Shown: positions 53,306 through 61,861 of the stretch, piece after piece
How positions within the stretch are numbered: position 1 is the first letter of the stretch
How the letters are laid out: each line of letters opens with the position of its first letter
Program-made: the position numbers and the translations under genes
Notes under the pieces: generated by a model
The model's input: only the letters and a program-made list of their open reading frames with translations
Told to the model about the DNA's origin: nothing
Databases searched by the model: none
From: Aureibaculum marinum
GTDB taxonomy: Bacteria > Bacteroidota > Bacteroidia > Flavobacteriales > Flavobacteriaceae
Direction of reading: 5' to 3'
DNA length: 64,000 nt
NCBI RefSeq assembly: GCF_003813905.1
Contig: NZ_RPFJ01000002.1
Coordinates: 248,001 to 312,000, forward strand

Positions 53306-54340
53306 TTGAAAAGTATTTGGTATCAATTAGTTAAAATTTATATTAGTACTGGTCTTTTCTTTTTTTATAAAAAGATTGTAGTAAAAGGAAAAAATAATAT
53401 CCCTAAAAAAGGAGCTATTTTATTAGTGGCTAATCATAAAAACGCATTAATAGATCCTTTACTAATTGCAACAACTATACCTCGAAATATTCATTTTTTA
53501 ACTAGAGCAAGTGCTTTTAAAATAAAAATTGTAAAATGGATATTATCTACTGTTAATATGTTACCAATTTACAGATTAAGAGATGGCAAAGAAACTTTAG
53601 CTAAAAACGAAGAAATTTTTAATAAATGTTTTTCCATTTTAAACAAACAACGTTCTCTTTTAATATTTCCTGAAGGAACGCATGATATTAGACGTTGGGT
53701 AAGACCATTAAGCAAAGGATTTACTAGAATTGCTTTTGGCGTTTTTGAAAAATACCCGAATGTACAATTACATATTGTTCCTGTTGGAATTAATTATTCT
53801 CAAGCTGACAAATTTGCTGAAAGCGTTTCTATTTATTATGGAAAACCTGTTTTAGCTAATGATTTTTATGACAAGAATAACTTTAACAGTTCTGCTTTAA
53901 AATTAAAAGAAGTAATACGAGAAAAAATGAAAGAGTTAACTACACATATTGAAATTGAAAATTATGATGAAACCCTTAAAAAACTCGGAAATGTTGACTT
54001 TTTAGAACCAGAAGCTATCAATTACAGTATAAAAACCTCCCAATTTGGAACCAATAATAAAATACAAATTAAAAAAAGATCTTCTTTTTTATGGAAAACA
54101 CTAAAAAGTCTGGTTATATTAAATAGTATTATTCCGTTACTAATTTACAAAGCTATTGAACCTAAAATTCAAGAAATTGAATTTGTAAGCACTACAAAGT
54201 TTGCTGTTGGTGCTACTGCTTTTCCGCTATTCTATATTTTACAAAGTTTACTAATTAATTATTTTTTCGGAATAGGTTTTGCTTGTGTTTATCTTGTAAT
54301 TAGTATTTTATTAGTCTTACTTTTGGTAAAAACTAAATAG
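53306..54340 (+). CDS. 1-acyl-glycerol-3-phosphate acyltransferase-like (LPLAT) protein
   Basis: 344-residue membrane-associated acyltransferase. The NHKNALIDP block supplies the HxxxxD catalytic motif at about 48-55; FPEGTHDIRRW is the phosphate-binding FPEGT motif near 120; the PVGINYS stretch follows. The C-terminal third holds two hydrophobic segments. The enzyme acylates lysophosphatidic acid or another lysophospholipid. Start is TTG at 53306, 2 bases after the transporter stop, with no in-frame ATG upstream, so translation is coupled. Genes up to the convergent Kelch gene end here. Confidence 0.9.
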   Translation: MKSIWYQLVKIYISTGLFFFYKKIVVKGKNNIPKKGAILLVANHKNALIDPLLIATTIPRNIHFLTRASAFKIKIVKWILSTVNMLPIYRLRDGKETLAKNEEIFNKCFSILNKQRSLLIFPEGTHDIRRWVRPLSKGFTRIAFGVFEKYPNVQLHIVPVGINYSQADKFAESVSIYYGKPVLANDFYDKNNFNSSALKLKEVIREKMKELTTHIEIENYDETLKKLGNVDFLEPEAINYSIKTSQFGTNNKIQIKKRSSFLWKTLKSLVILNSIIPLLIYKAIEPKIQEIEFVSTTKFAVGATAFPLFYILQSLLINYFFGIGFACVYLVISILLVLLLVKTK

Positions 54341-54344
54341 AATT

Positions 54345-55679
54345 TCAATCCTCTACTTTCTTGTTTTTTTGAATTTTAGTATTCTTTACCTCTTCTAAAT
54401 CAATACAAAACACTTTTGATGAGGGTATTTTCTTAAAATTACTAGGTGTATATCCTCCTATAACATATAACTTGTTTTTATAGTAATACATTTCTGGAGA
54501 CTTCAATCTTAAATTGATATGATATTGATTCATTTCATTTGTTTTTGTATTGATAGTAATAAAAACACCATCATCAAAAATATAAATTGTAGCACCATCA
54601 GTTGCCAATCCAGGTCTTTCCATTCTATTAAACAATTTGCCTATGCGTTTCCACTTGCCTGAGATCAAATCTAAAGTTTCAATAGAATTCAATACATTAT
54701 CCTTATAACCACCAATTAAATAATATTTATTTTCAACCAATATTCCTTTAGCTTCTTTTGCTATTGGCATATGATTTAGTTCGTACCAATACCCTGATTC
54801 AGAATTATAAACATGTGTTTTATTTGTATATACTTTAGTACCACTAGCTTTCAACTTCACCGAGCCTCCTAATACAATAAGTTTATTATTATAAACAAAA
54901 GAAGCTGCATTTATTGCCTGATGTGGATTAGAATTATCTATAAAAATAGTATTAGATTCTATATCGAAGCGTTCAATTTTATCGTCTAAATACTCCAATT
55001 TTCTATTTCTTGACAACCGCTTACCTCCAAGTATATATATTTTACCCTCAAAATAATTGAGATTGTGATAAGCACGCTCTCTAAATTTTAAATCAGAATA
55101 TTCCCATTTATCTTTTTCTATATGATAAACTTTAAGACTACCATCAAACTTTTCCCACGAGGGATTAATTTTTTTAAAAAGACCATTTAAATTTTCTTCA
55201 TCTAATGCTCTCATGGAATGGTTTTCAATATAAGATTTATCACCTCCTATAATATAAATTTTACCATCAACCAAAATAGAACCAAAAGAATGTACTGCTT
55301 TTTTTGTTGAAGCTAATTCTGTGTAAGCTAAACTGTGATTTAATTTTCTATTGATGGTAACACTAACCTCTTTTAATAATTCCATATTTGGACGAAGACG
55401 AACAGTAACTTCTCCCGTTTTAAAATTAGCTAATGGATAATATTTGGTAACATATCCAATATATGAAAACGAAATAGAGTCTTTCTTATTAAAAGTTTTA
55501 TTTACACGAATAGAAAACTCTCCAAGTGTATCAGTTGTTGTTCCTTCTGCTATGGTTTTTACATAAACATTAACATTGGCAATAGGTTTGTTACTGACCT
55601 CATCAACAACAACACCTTTTATTTGCTGTCCATAGATAGTTATACTGGTTAGTAAAAACACAAACAGTAGTTTTTTCAT
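54345..55679 (-). CDS. Kelch-repeat protein with N-terminal carboxypeptidase-like regulatory domain
   Basis: 444-residue exported protein. A signal peptide (LLFVFLLTSITIYGQQ) precedes a CarboxypepD_reg-like beta-sandwich (IKGVVVDEVSNKPIANVNVYVKTIAEGTTTDTLGEFSIRV, about 20-110). The rest is a Kelch-type propeller: VHSFGSILVDGKIYIIGGDKSYI, NLNYFEGKIYILGGKRL, AASFVYNNKLIVLGGSVKL, and YYYKNKLYVIGGYTPSNF, with Y-x-GG repeats. Probably an envelope-located binding protein. Only 4 bases separate it from the convergent acyltransferase stop, with no terminator visible between. It lies downstream of the GH3 fusion on the same strand. Confidence 0.85.
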   Translation of the reverse strand: MKKLLFVFLLTSITIYGQQIKGVVVDEVSNKPIANVNVYVKTIAEGTTTDTLGEFSIRVNKTFNKKDSISFSYIGYVTKYYPLANFKTGEVTVRLRPNMELLKEVSVTINRKLNHSLAYTELASTKKAVHSFGSILVDGKIYIIGGDKSYIENHSMRALDEENLNGLFKKINPSWEKFDGSLKVYHIEKDKWEYSDLKFRERAYHNLNYFEGKIYILGGKRLSRNRKLEYLDDKIERFDIESNTIFIDNSNPHQAINAASFVYNNKLIVLGGSVKLKASGTKVYTNKTHVYNSESGYWYELNHMPIAKEAKGILVENKYYLIGGYKDNVLNSIETLDLISGKWKRIGKLFNRMERPGLATDGATIYIFDDGVFITINTKTNEMNQYHINLRLKSPEMYYYKNKLYVIGGYTPSNFKKIPSSKVFCIDLEEVKNTKIQKNKKVED

Positions 55680-55728
55680 AAATTTCTAACCTTTCGTTAT
55701 CAGAACAAGCAGAAAAAAGATGGTAAAT

Positions 55729-58653
55729 CTAGTCTTCTGCTATAATTGCATCCTGAATAATTTGTTGAGCTACAGTTCTAATATTAGATTTTACCAAACC
55801 AGAATTATTTGCTGTAGGATATACCCTATTTGACAAAAACACATAAACCAATTCGGTTTCTGGATCCGCCCAAGTATACGTACCTGTATACCCACTATGT
55901 CCAAAACTTTTTGGAGACACACAGCCACAAGTAGCCTTTTCTCTAGGGTTTATTTGAGGTTTATCAAAACCTAAACCTCTACGAACATCATTTTTCGAAT
56001 AATATCTTTTATTAAATTTTCTTACTGTTTCTGCTTTAAAATAGCGTTTACCTCCATAATAACCTTCTTGTAAATACATTTGCATCATTTTAGCAACATC
56101 ATTAGAATTAGAAAACAAACCTGCATTCCCATTTACCCCTCCAAACATAGCAGCTCCTTGGTCGTGAACATATCCTCGTAACAATTGCTCTCTGAAATAC
56201 ATATCTCGTTCTGTAGGTACAATTATTTTCTCAGAAAATTTCTCTCGTGGCTTGTAGGTTAATGTAGTTGCACCTAAAGGTTTATAAAAAAATGTTTCAT
56301 CAGAAATATCCATAGGCTGATTATATGTTTTCTCAAAATAATCATTAAATAGATAAAATATTAATCCACTATATTTATATCGCTTTCTTGTTAACAAAGG
56401 AGAATCTGCAATGGCTTGATACATGCTATCTTTATAATCTGTTCTAAGATATAATTTATTGGCTACCTTAATAGAAAATTTTTCAGAAGGTCGATTCCTA
56501 TAATACTTGTCTGATGCTTTTTTTGTTACACTATCTAATGTTTTTAAATAGTAAGGAATCCACGCTTGCAAACGACCATAATGAGACAATGCTTCTTTTA
56601 AAGTAATATCTTTTTTATCGGTATTACTTAAAACTGGAAATAATTCTCCTAGTGTTGTTTCTAAAGTAAATTTACCCTCTTCTTCTGCCTTCATAATTAA
56701 AGGCAATCCTCCTAAAATTTTTGTGACTGATGCTAAATCATATAAATGTGAGTTTTGAACTCTAGTTTCCTTTTTAGCAGTATGATATCCAAAACTTTTT
56801 CTGTACACCACTTTCCCTTTTCTTGCAACTAAAACTTGCAAACCAGGAGCCATTTTAGAGTTAATTACTTGTTTAGCTAAAGAATCTATTCTTTCTAATT
56901 TTTTACTGCTCATTCCTACACTCTCAGGTACACCATAAGATAATCTATATAGCTTAGATGAATTTATACCATCTCCTACTTTAAAGTCATCATTTATAGA
57001 AACTGGTAATCTACCTTTTGTACTTAAAGCTCCAAAAATTTGTTGTGCAGAAATATCTTGAGATATTTTACTGTTTTGATATGAAACCAAAACACTTTCA
57101 ATATTTGTAAATGTTTTAATATCTAATAAACTATAAGCACTAGCAAAAACGTCTAAAATAACACGTTTACTTCTGGCTATTTCTTGTAACCAAACTAATT
57201 CTTTATTACTAAATTTAAAATCTTTCCAAGCACTCTCATTTGATTTATGATATCCAATAATAACTAAATTATAAGGTTTTAATTTTTTAATAACTTCATT
57301 CAAATTCTTACCTGAAATTACATCAACCTTTGTATAATCATTAAGTCTATTTACAAAAGTTGTATTGTCATCATCTCCTAATTTAACATAAGCTATTTTT
57401 GCTTCTGATAAATCTTTTACAGGAAAAACCTGAAGTTCATTTTTTAACAATGTAGTTGCGTTTTCAATTAATTTATAATGCAACATTTCGGCATCTTCTC
57501 CATTGATATCTTCATGTAAATTTTCTAATGTAATAGGTTTAAAGTTTTTTAATCCTGCCCAATATTTAGCTTTTAGTATTTTTCTTACTGATTCATCCAA
57601 ACGAGTTTTAGTAATGGTACCATTGGCAATAGCTTCTTTTAGTTTAGCAAAAGATGCAGGAATATCTCCTGGCATTAATAAAATATCATTTCCAGCTTTT
57701 ATTACTTCTAAATTAATTTCTGCTGCACTAGAAAAATTAGCTGCTCCTTTCATATTTAAAGCATCTGTAAAGATTAGGCCTTTAAAGCCCATTTTTTCCT
57801 TTAGCAAATCATTTACTATATTTTTAGATAACGACGAAGGTAATGCTTCATTTGGTTCTAATTCTGGAACACTTAAATGTCCTACCATAACACTAGCTAA
57901 ACCGTTTTTAAACAATTCTCTGTAAGGATATAATTCAACGGAATCTAATCGTTGTTTTGAGAAAGGAATAGTTGGCAGAGTTAAATGAGAGTCAGCATCT
58001 GTATCTCCATGTCCTGGAAAATGTTTGGCGTTAGCCAGTACATGTTTACTTTGCATTCCTTTTGTAAAAGCAATAGCTTTAGCTGCTACATTTTTAGGAT
58101 CTTCACCAAAAGATCGATTTCCAATAATTGGATTAGCTGGATTAATATTTACATCTACTACTGGAGCAAAATTTACATGAATTCCAATTCTACTATGATG
58201 TTTTCCTAACATTTCTCCAAACTCTTCAATTAAGCTTTCGTCTTGAATAGCTCCTAAAGTCATATTCCAAGGAAAACGATACGTATTATCTAAACGCATA
58301 TCCAATCCCCATTCACCATCAAAACCAATTAATAAAGGAACTTTTGACGTTTTTTGAAAAACGTTAGTCATTTTTATCTGTTTTTCAGGCGTGCCTTGGA
58401 AAAATACGAGACCTCCAATATGATATGTTTTTATTAGATCTATTATATCTTGCTCATGTTGAGCATCTCTATTTGAATACGTTTGAACCATAAAAAGTTG
58501 ACCTATTTTTTCGTCAATGGTCATCGATTTCATTATGCTATCTACCCAAACAGTCTGGCCATAAGTATCTAATTTTTCTAATGGATCTATTTCTTGTGTA
58601 TGAACTGAAAAACATAATAAAAGTGTAAGAATGGAGAGAATTCTAGTATTCAT
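55729..58653 (-). CDS. GH3 beta-N-acetylhexosaminidase fused to a beta-lactamase-like serine hydrolase
   Basis: 974-residue exported two-domain protein. A signal peptide (ILTLLLCFSVHTQ) comes first. The GH3 domain (about 30-370) has IDEKIGQLFMVQTY, the NagZ-type AKHFPGHGDTDADSHLTLP and the nucleophile in FTDALNMKGAANF. A second GH3 C-terminal-like domain follows to about 560. The third part (about 590-960) is a class C beta-lactamase/serine hydrolase with SxxK in LASVTKILGG, the Tyr region YSGLIFYLFNDYF, and a closing HSGYTGTYTW. Such fusions likely process peptidoglycan or chitin fragments in the periplasm; the combined activity is inferred. Confidence 0.9.
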   Translation of the reverse strand: MNTRILSILTLLLCFSVHTQEIDPLEKLDTYGQTVWVDSIMKSMTIDEKIGQLFMVQTYSNRDAQHEQDIIDLIKTYHIGGLVFFQGTPEKQIKMTNVFQKTSKVPLLIGFDGEWGLDMRLDNTYRFPWNMTLGAIQDESLIEEFGEMLGKHHSRIGIHVNFAPVVDVNINPANPIIGNRSFGEDPKNVAAKAIAFTKGMQSKHVLANAKHFPGHGDTDADSHLTLPTIPFSKQRLDSVELYPYRELFKNGLASVMVGHLSVPELEPNEALPSSLSKNIVNDLLKEKMGFKGLIFTDALNMKGAANFSSAAEINLEVIKAGNDILLMPGDIPASFAKLKEAIANGTITKTRLDESVRKILKAKYWAGLKNFKPITLENLHEDINGEDAEMLHYKLIENATTLLKNELQVFPVKDLSEAKIAYVKLGDDDNTTFVNRLNDYTKVDVISGKNLNEVIKKLKPYNLVIIGYHKSNESAWKDFKFSNKELVWLQEIARSKRVILDVFASAYSLLDIKTFTNIESVLVSYQNSKISQDISAQQIFGALSTKGRLPVSINDDFKVGDGINSSKLYRLSYGVPESVGMSSKKLERIDSLAKQVINSKMAPGLQVLVARKGKVVYRKSFGYHTAKKETRVQNSHLYDLASVTKILGGLPLIMKAEEEGKFTLETTLGELFPVLSNTDKKDITLKEALSHYGRLQAWIPYYLKTLDSVTKKASDKYYRNRPSEKFSIKVANKLYLRTDYKDSMYQAIADSPLLTRKRYKYSGLIFYLFNDYFEKTYNQPMDISDETFFYKPLGATTLTYKPREKFSEKIIVPTERDMYFREQLLRGYVHDQGAAMFGGVNGNAGLFSNSNDVAKMMQMYLQEGYYGGKRYFKAETVRKFNKRYYSKNDVRRGLGFDKPQINPREKATCGCVSPKSFGHSGYTGTYTWADPETELVYVFLSNRVYPTANNSGLVKSNIRTVAQQIIQDAIIAED

Positions 58654-58674
58654 AAATTTTGTGCGTAGTAATTA

Positions 58675-59172
58675 TTAATTATTAAATTGAGTTAAAAATT
58701 TTGCATGCCAACTTTTACCTGCTTCAATTTCCCAATTAGACATTAGGTCTGCTTTAGAATTTACCATATTATTAAAAACAGTGGTATTGGCATTAATTTT
58801 ATTCATTGAAGCATATTTTTTAAAATCATTAAGACTGACCGTATTTATGTTTGTTCCGTCTTTAAAAGACACTTTCATTTTATCTAACAAATCAACATCA
58901 AAAGTCTTTTCAATTTCTTTAATTGTATGTACAGAACTATCTATAGAACATCCTGAAACTTCATTCTCATTCTCGTCAACAGCCAGTATAATAAATTGAT
59001 TGTATTCAATTTTAAAAGAAGCCGTTAAATCATCTCCATGACGTTTCCAATTATTGACAAAGTTTTTTAAATAATCGGAAATTTGTTCAACTTCTTGCTT
59101 GGACATTGTTCTATCGGCTTGATAAACCCAAACCCGAGACGTATCTGCTAAAGTATCAAAAGGAACGTACAT
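58675..59172 (-). CDS. Conserved protein usually mislabelled 'ABC transporter ATPase'
   Basis: 165-residue soluble protein with family pattern MYVPFDTLADTSRVWVYQADRTMSKQEVEQISDYLKNFVNNWKRHGDDLTASF, then ILAVDENENEVSGCSIDSSVHTIKEIEKTFDVDLLDKMKV, ending WEIEAGKSWHAKFL. In databases relatives are often called ABC transporter ATPases, but no Walker A, Walker B or signature motif is present, so that name is unsupported. The conserved CSID and SWHAKF residues could form an active or binding site. Its function is unknown. It is 2 bases downstream of a 3'-5' exonuclease gene, probably the same transcript. Confidence 0.8.
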   Translation of the reverse strand: MYVPFDTLADTSRVWVYQADRTMSKQEVEQISDYLKNFVNNWKRHGDDLTASFKIEYNQFIILAVDENENEVSGCSIDSSVHTIKEIEKTFDVDLLDKMKVSFKDGTNINTVSLNDFKKYASMNKINANTTVFNNMVNSKADLMSNWEIEAGKSWHAKFLTQFNN

Positions 59173-59174
59173 AA

Positions 59175-59954
59175 TTAACTTAATTTATTATTAAAACTAC
59201 GTAATTTAATAGCGGTTAATACTTTTTTAGTGTATAAAGGGAAATCAGCATTCTGTATCCAAGAATAATACCCTTTGTCTTTTTCTAATACATCTTCCAC
59301 TTTTTTACCTTTATATTTTCCAAATGTAAAAATTTCTTCATCTTTATCATTATACATGATAAAACCAGCAAAATCAACACGTTTTTTATGTGAAGAAAAC
59401 TCATGTAAAAATTTCACATCATTTTCTAAATCGTCGTATTTATCTAACTGAGCTTTTAAAATTTCGTAAGTAGCATGAGTGTCAGCTTCAGCTGAATGAG
59501 CATCTTCTAAAACTTTGTTACAGTAAAAATTATAAGCGGCACTTAAGGTACGTTGTTCTTTTTTATGATAAATAACTTGCACATCAATGCCTACCCTATT
59601 TTTCATGTCAAAATCTATACCGACTCTTAAAAATTCTTCAGCTAAAAGTGGAATATCAAATCGATTAGAATTAAAACCTGCCAAATCACATCCTGCAATT
59701 AGTTGACTAATTTCACTAGCCAATTCAGCAAATGTAGGTTCATTCACCACCTTTTCATTGGTAATACCATGAATGGCAACAACTTCTGGCGGAATTTCAA
59801 TTTCAGGATTTACCAACCACGTTTTACTTTCTTTGTTTCCGTTCGGATAAACCTTTAATATAGAAATTTCTACGATACGATCTTTAGCAATATTAACACC
59901 AGTTGTTTCAAGATCAAAAAATACAATAGGTTTTTTTAATTTTAATTCCATCAT
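59175..59954 (-). CDS. 3'-5' exonuclease, DEDDh class
   Basis: 259-residue exonuclease related to the epsilon subunit of DNA polymerase III. ExoI acidic motif FFDLETTGVNIAKDRIVEISILK begins at about residue 10; ExoII is in AGFNSNRFDIPLLAEEFL; ExoIII in AHSAEADTHATYEILKAQL carries the histidine and aspartate. A second small domain (about 190-250, FTFGKYKGKKVEDVLEKDKGYYSWIQNADF) is the putative RNaseT-linked Zn-free DUF3820 motif. Probably acts in DNA repair or replication proofreading. ATGs at 59954 and 59951 are both possible. A -7-like element and a 15-base palindrome lie immediately upstream. Confidence 0.9.
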   Translation of the reverse strand: MMELKLKKPIVFFDLETTGVNIAKDRIVEISILKVYPNGNKESKTWLVNPEIEIPPEVVAIHGITNEKVVNEPTFAELASEISQLIAGCDLAGFNSNRFDIPLLAEEFLRVGIDFDMKNRVGIDVQVIYHKKEQRTLSAAYNFYCNKVLEDAHSAEADTHATYEILKAQLDKYDDLENDVKFLHEFSSHKKRVDFAGFIMYNDKDEEIFTFGKYKGKKVEDVLEKDKGYYSWIQNADFPLYTKKVLTAIKLRSFNNKLS

Positions 59955-60329
59955 TTAATTTAAAACCCAAAGATACAATTTGTATCAAAAAAACATATTA
60001 TTTAACATCTTGATTTTGGTTTGTTTTAATATTTAATTTTAAGTGAATTTATTGCGACTGTAAACCGTTCAAAATAAGGTAAAATTGATTTGAGCCATTC
60101 TGTTAATTCAAAAAAGTGTTACTCTTTATTATTTCAATAATATGCTTTGACGTGCTTCGTATGTAACATCCACTTATTATTAAAATAATTAAGGTTATGA
60201 TTACAGAAAACCGACACGCAACAAATTAAACTTTGGTAAGAAATTAAAAGTAATAGAAAAAATAAAAGTTAAACCAATTAAACGGTTTTGATTTCTCTTT
60301 AAAAATCAACAACTTCTATTTATTACTAA
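59955..60329. other. Gene-free interval
   Basis: 375 bases between the exonuclease and E2 genes. Apart from the promoter/palindrome at its left end and a weak hairpin at 60288-60309 (7-base arms) downstream of the E2 stop, I see no gene, RNA or repeat. Confidence 0.5.
59968..59986 (-). promoter_or_regulatory. -7 element overlapping a 15-base palindrome upstream of the exonuclease gene
   Basis: On the minus strand, TATCTTTG (59968-59975) matches TAnnTTTG. The overlapping GATACAA-T-TTGTATC (59972-59986) is a perfect inverted repeat and could bind a repressor. Confidence 0.4.
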
Positions 60330-61682
60330 TTAAAATTCTCTTTCTGTATCAAATCCTTCGAGATAATCGGCAACTCGTTTTATAAACATCCCCCCTAATG
60401 CTCCATTAATTACCCTATGATCATATGAATGTGATAAAAACATTTTGTGACGTATACCAATAAAGTCACCCTCTGAAGTTTCAATAACTGCTGGTACTTT
60501 TCGAATGGCTCCCAAAGCTAAAATAGCTACCTGAGGCTGGTTAATAATAGGTGTACCCATAATACTTCCAAAACCACCTACATTGGTAACCGTATATGTC
60601 CCTTCTTGAGTATCATCTGGCTTTAATTTTCCAGCTCTAGCTCTGTAGGCCAAATCATTTACTGCTTTGGTCATTCCCATTAAATTTAATTGATCTGCAT
60701 TTTTAATTACAGGAACAATTAAATTGCCATCAGGTAAAGAAGTTGCCATTCCTAAATTAATATTTTTCTTTTTGATTATTTTATCTCCATTCACAGAAAT
60801 ATTAATCATAGGAAAATCTTTAATAGCCTTAGCAACGGCTTCCATAAAAATAGGAGTAAATGTTATTTTTTCACCTTCTCTTTTTTGGAAACTATCTTTT
60901 ATCTTGTTACGCCAGTTAACAATCTTAGTAACATCTACTTCTATAAATGACTGTACGTGAGCTGAAGTTTGTACTGAATTGGTCATGTGCTGAGCAATCA
61001 ATTTACCCATCCTGGTCATTTCAATAATTTCATCTTGTCCATTTACTGAAACAGGAGCTACAGGAGCATTAGTAGATGATGTTTTTGGAGAATTAACACT
61101 TGATGTGTTCTCAACTGATTTGGTTGCAAGATTCTGTTCTCCTGCTTTTCCTCTATTTTCCACATACGCCAGTATGTCGTTTTTAGTAACTCTATTGTCT
61201 TTACCAGTTCCTCGGATGGCCTCTAACTCAGCCATTGAAATATTTTCTTTTTGAGCAATAGTTTTTACTAATGGTGAATAAAACTTACCTGATGGAGAAT
61301 TACCAATCGCACCACCTACAGGTTCTTTTATTGCAATTGCTTCTTGTATTGAGTTTTCAATAGTTTCAACCTCTTTAGATTGTTCAATTAATTTTTCTGG
61401 TTGTATTGTTTCTTCTATGGTTTCTTCTGCTACGCCATTTCCAGAAATTTCAATTATAGCAAGTGTTTCACCTACTTTTACAACATCGTCAACATCGTAT
61501 AACTTTTCAACCAAAACACCTTCTACTTCACTTGGCACTTCTGAATCGACTTTATCAGTTGCAATCTCAACAACTGCTTCATCTAATTCAATAGTATCTC
61601 CTACTTCTTTTAACCACGAAGTGACCGTTGCTTCGGCAACGCTTTCGCCCATTTTAGGCAATTTTAATTCAAACTTAGCCAT
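60330..61682 (-). CDS. 2-oxo acid dehydrogenase E2 (dihydrolipoyl acyltransferase)
   Basis: E2 core of a 2-oxo acid dehydrogenase complex, about 450 residues from MAKFELKLPKMGESVAEATV. One lipoyl domain at the N terminus has VEIATDKVDSEVPSEVEG, whose lysine carries lipoate. A peripheral-subunit-binding domain (SPLVKTIAQKENISMAELEAIRGTGKDNRVTKNDILAYV) is followed by the catalytic domain with SHSYDHRVINGALGG, giving the histidine and aspartate. The single lipoyl domain and E1-like-proximal absence make a branched-chain or pyruvate role undecidable; the branched-chain-type sequence is preferred. No E1/E3 gene lies in the window. Confidence 0.92.
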   Translation of the reverse strand: MAKFELKLPKMGESVAEATVTSWLKEVGDTIELDEAVVEIATDKVDSEVPSEVEGVLVEKLYDVDDVVKVGETLAIIEISGNGVAEETIEETIQPEKLIEQSKEVETIENSIQEAIAIKEPVGGAIGNSPSGKFYSPLVKTIAQKENISMAELEAIRGTGKDNRVTKNDILAYVENRGKAGEQNLATKSVENTSSVNSPKTSSTNAPVAPVSVNGQDEIIEMTRMGKLIAQHMTNSVQTSAHVQSFIEVDVTKIVNWRNKIKDSFQKREGEKITFTPIFMEAVAKAIKDFPMINISVNGDKIIKKKNINLGMATSLPDGNLIVPVIKNADQLNLMGMTKAVNDLAYRARAGKLKPDDTQEGTYTVTNVGGFGSIMGTPIINQPQVAILALGAIRKVPAVIETSEGDFIGIRHKMFLSHSYDHRVINGALGGMFIKRVADYLEGFDTEREF

Positions 61683-61831
61683 CTGATTAACCAATTTAGA
61701 GTATTGCAAAGGTATAAAATAATAAAGTTTAAATTACGAATTTGATAATTTTATGCTATTATTTAAAAATCTCTTGCATATAAAATAGTAAAATAACACA
61801 TCGAATAGTTTTTCGATTACAAGTTTTATAA

Positions 61832-61839
61832 TAGATTTG
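61832..61839 (+). promoter_or_regulatory. -7 element ahead of the helicase gene
   Basis: TAGATTTG matches TAnnTTTG about 23 bases before the TTG start; the -33 region (61809-61814) is T-rich but not TTTG. Confidence 0.4.
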
Positions 61840-61861
61840 AAAATTCATAATTTTATTACCC

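Noticed and set aside
54341-54344. Missing terminator between the convergent acyltransferase and Kelch genes
   Set aside because: A 4-base gap leaves no space for a hairpin; overlapping ends of convergent genes are ordinary and not evidence of a special feature.
57503-57925. Plus-strand frame across the GH3 domain
   Set aside because: Antisense to a strongly conserved glycosidase segment; no motif.
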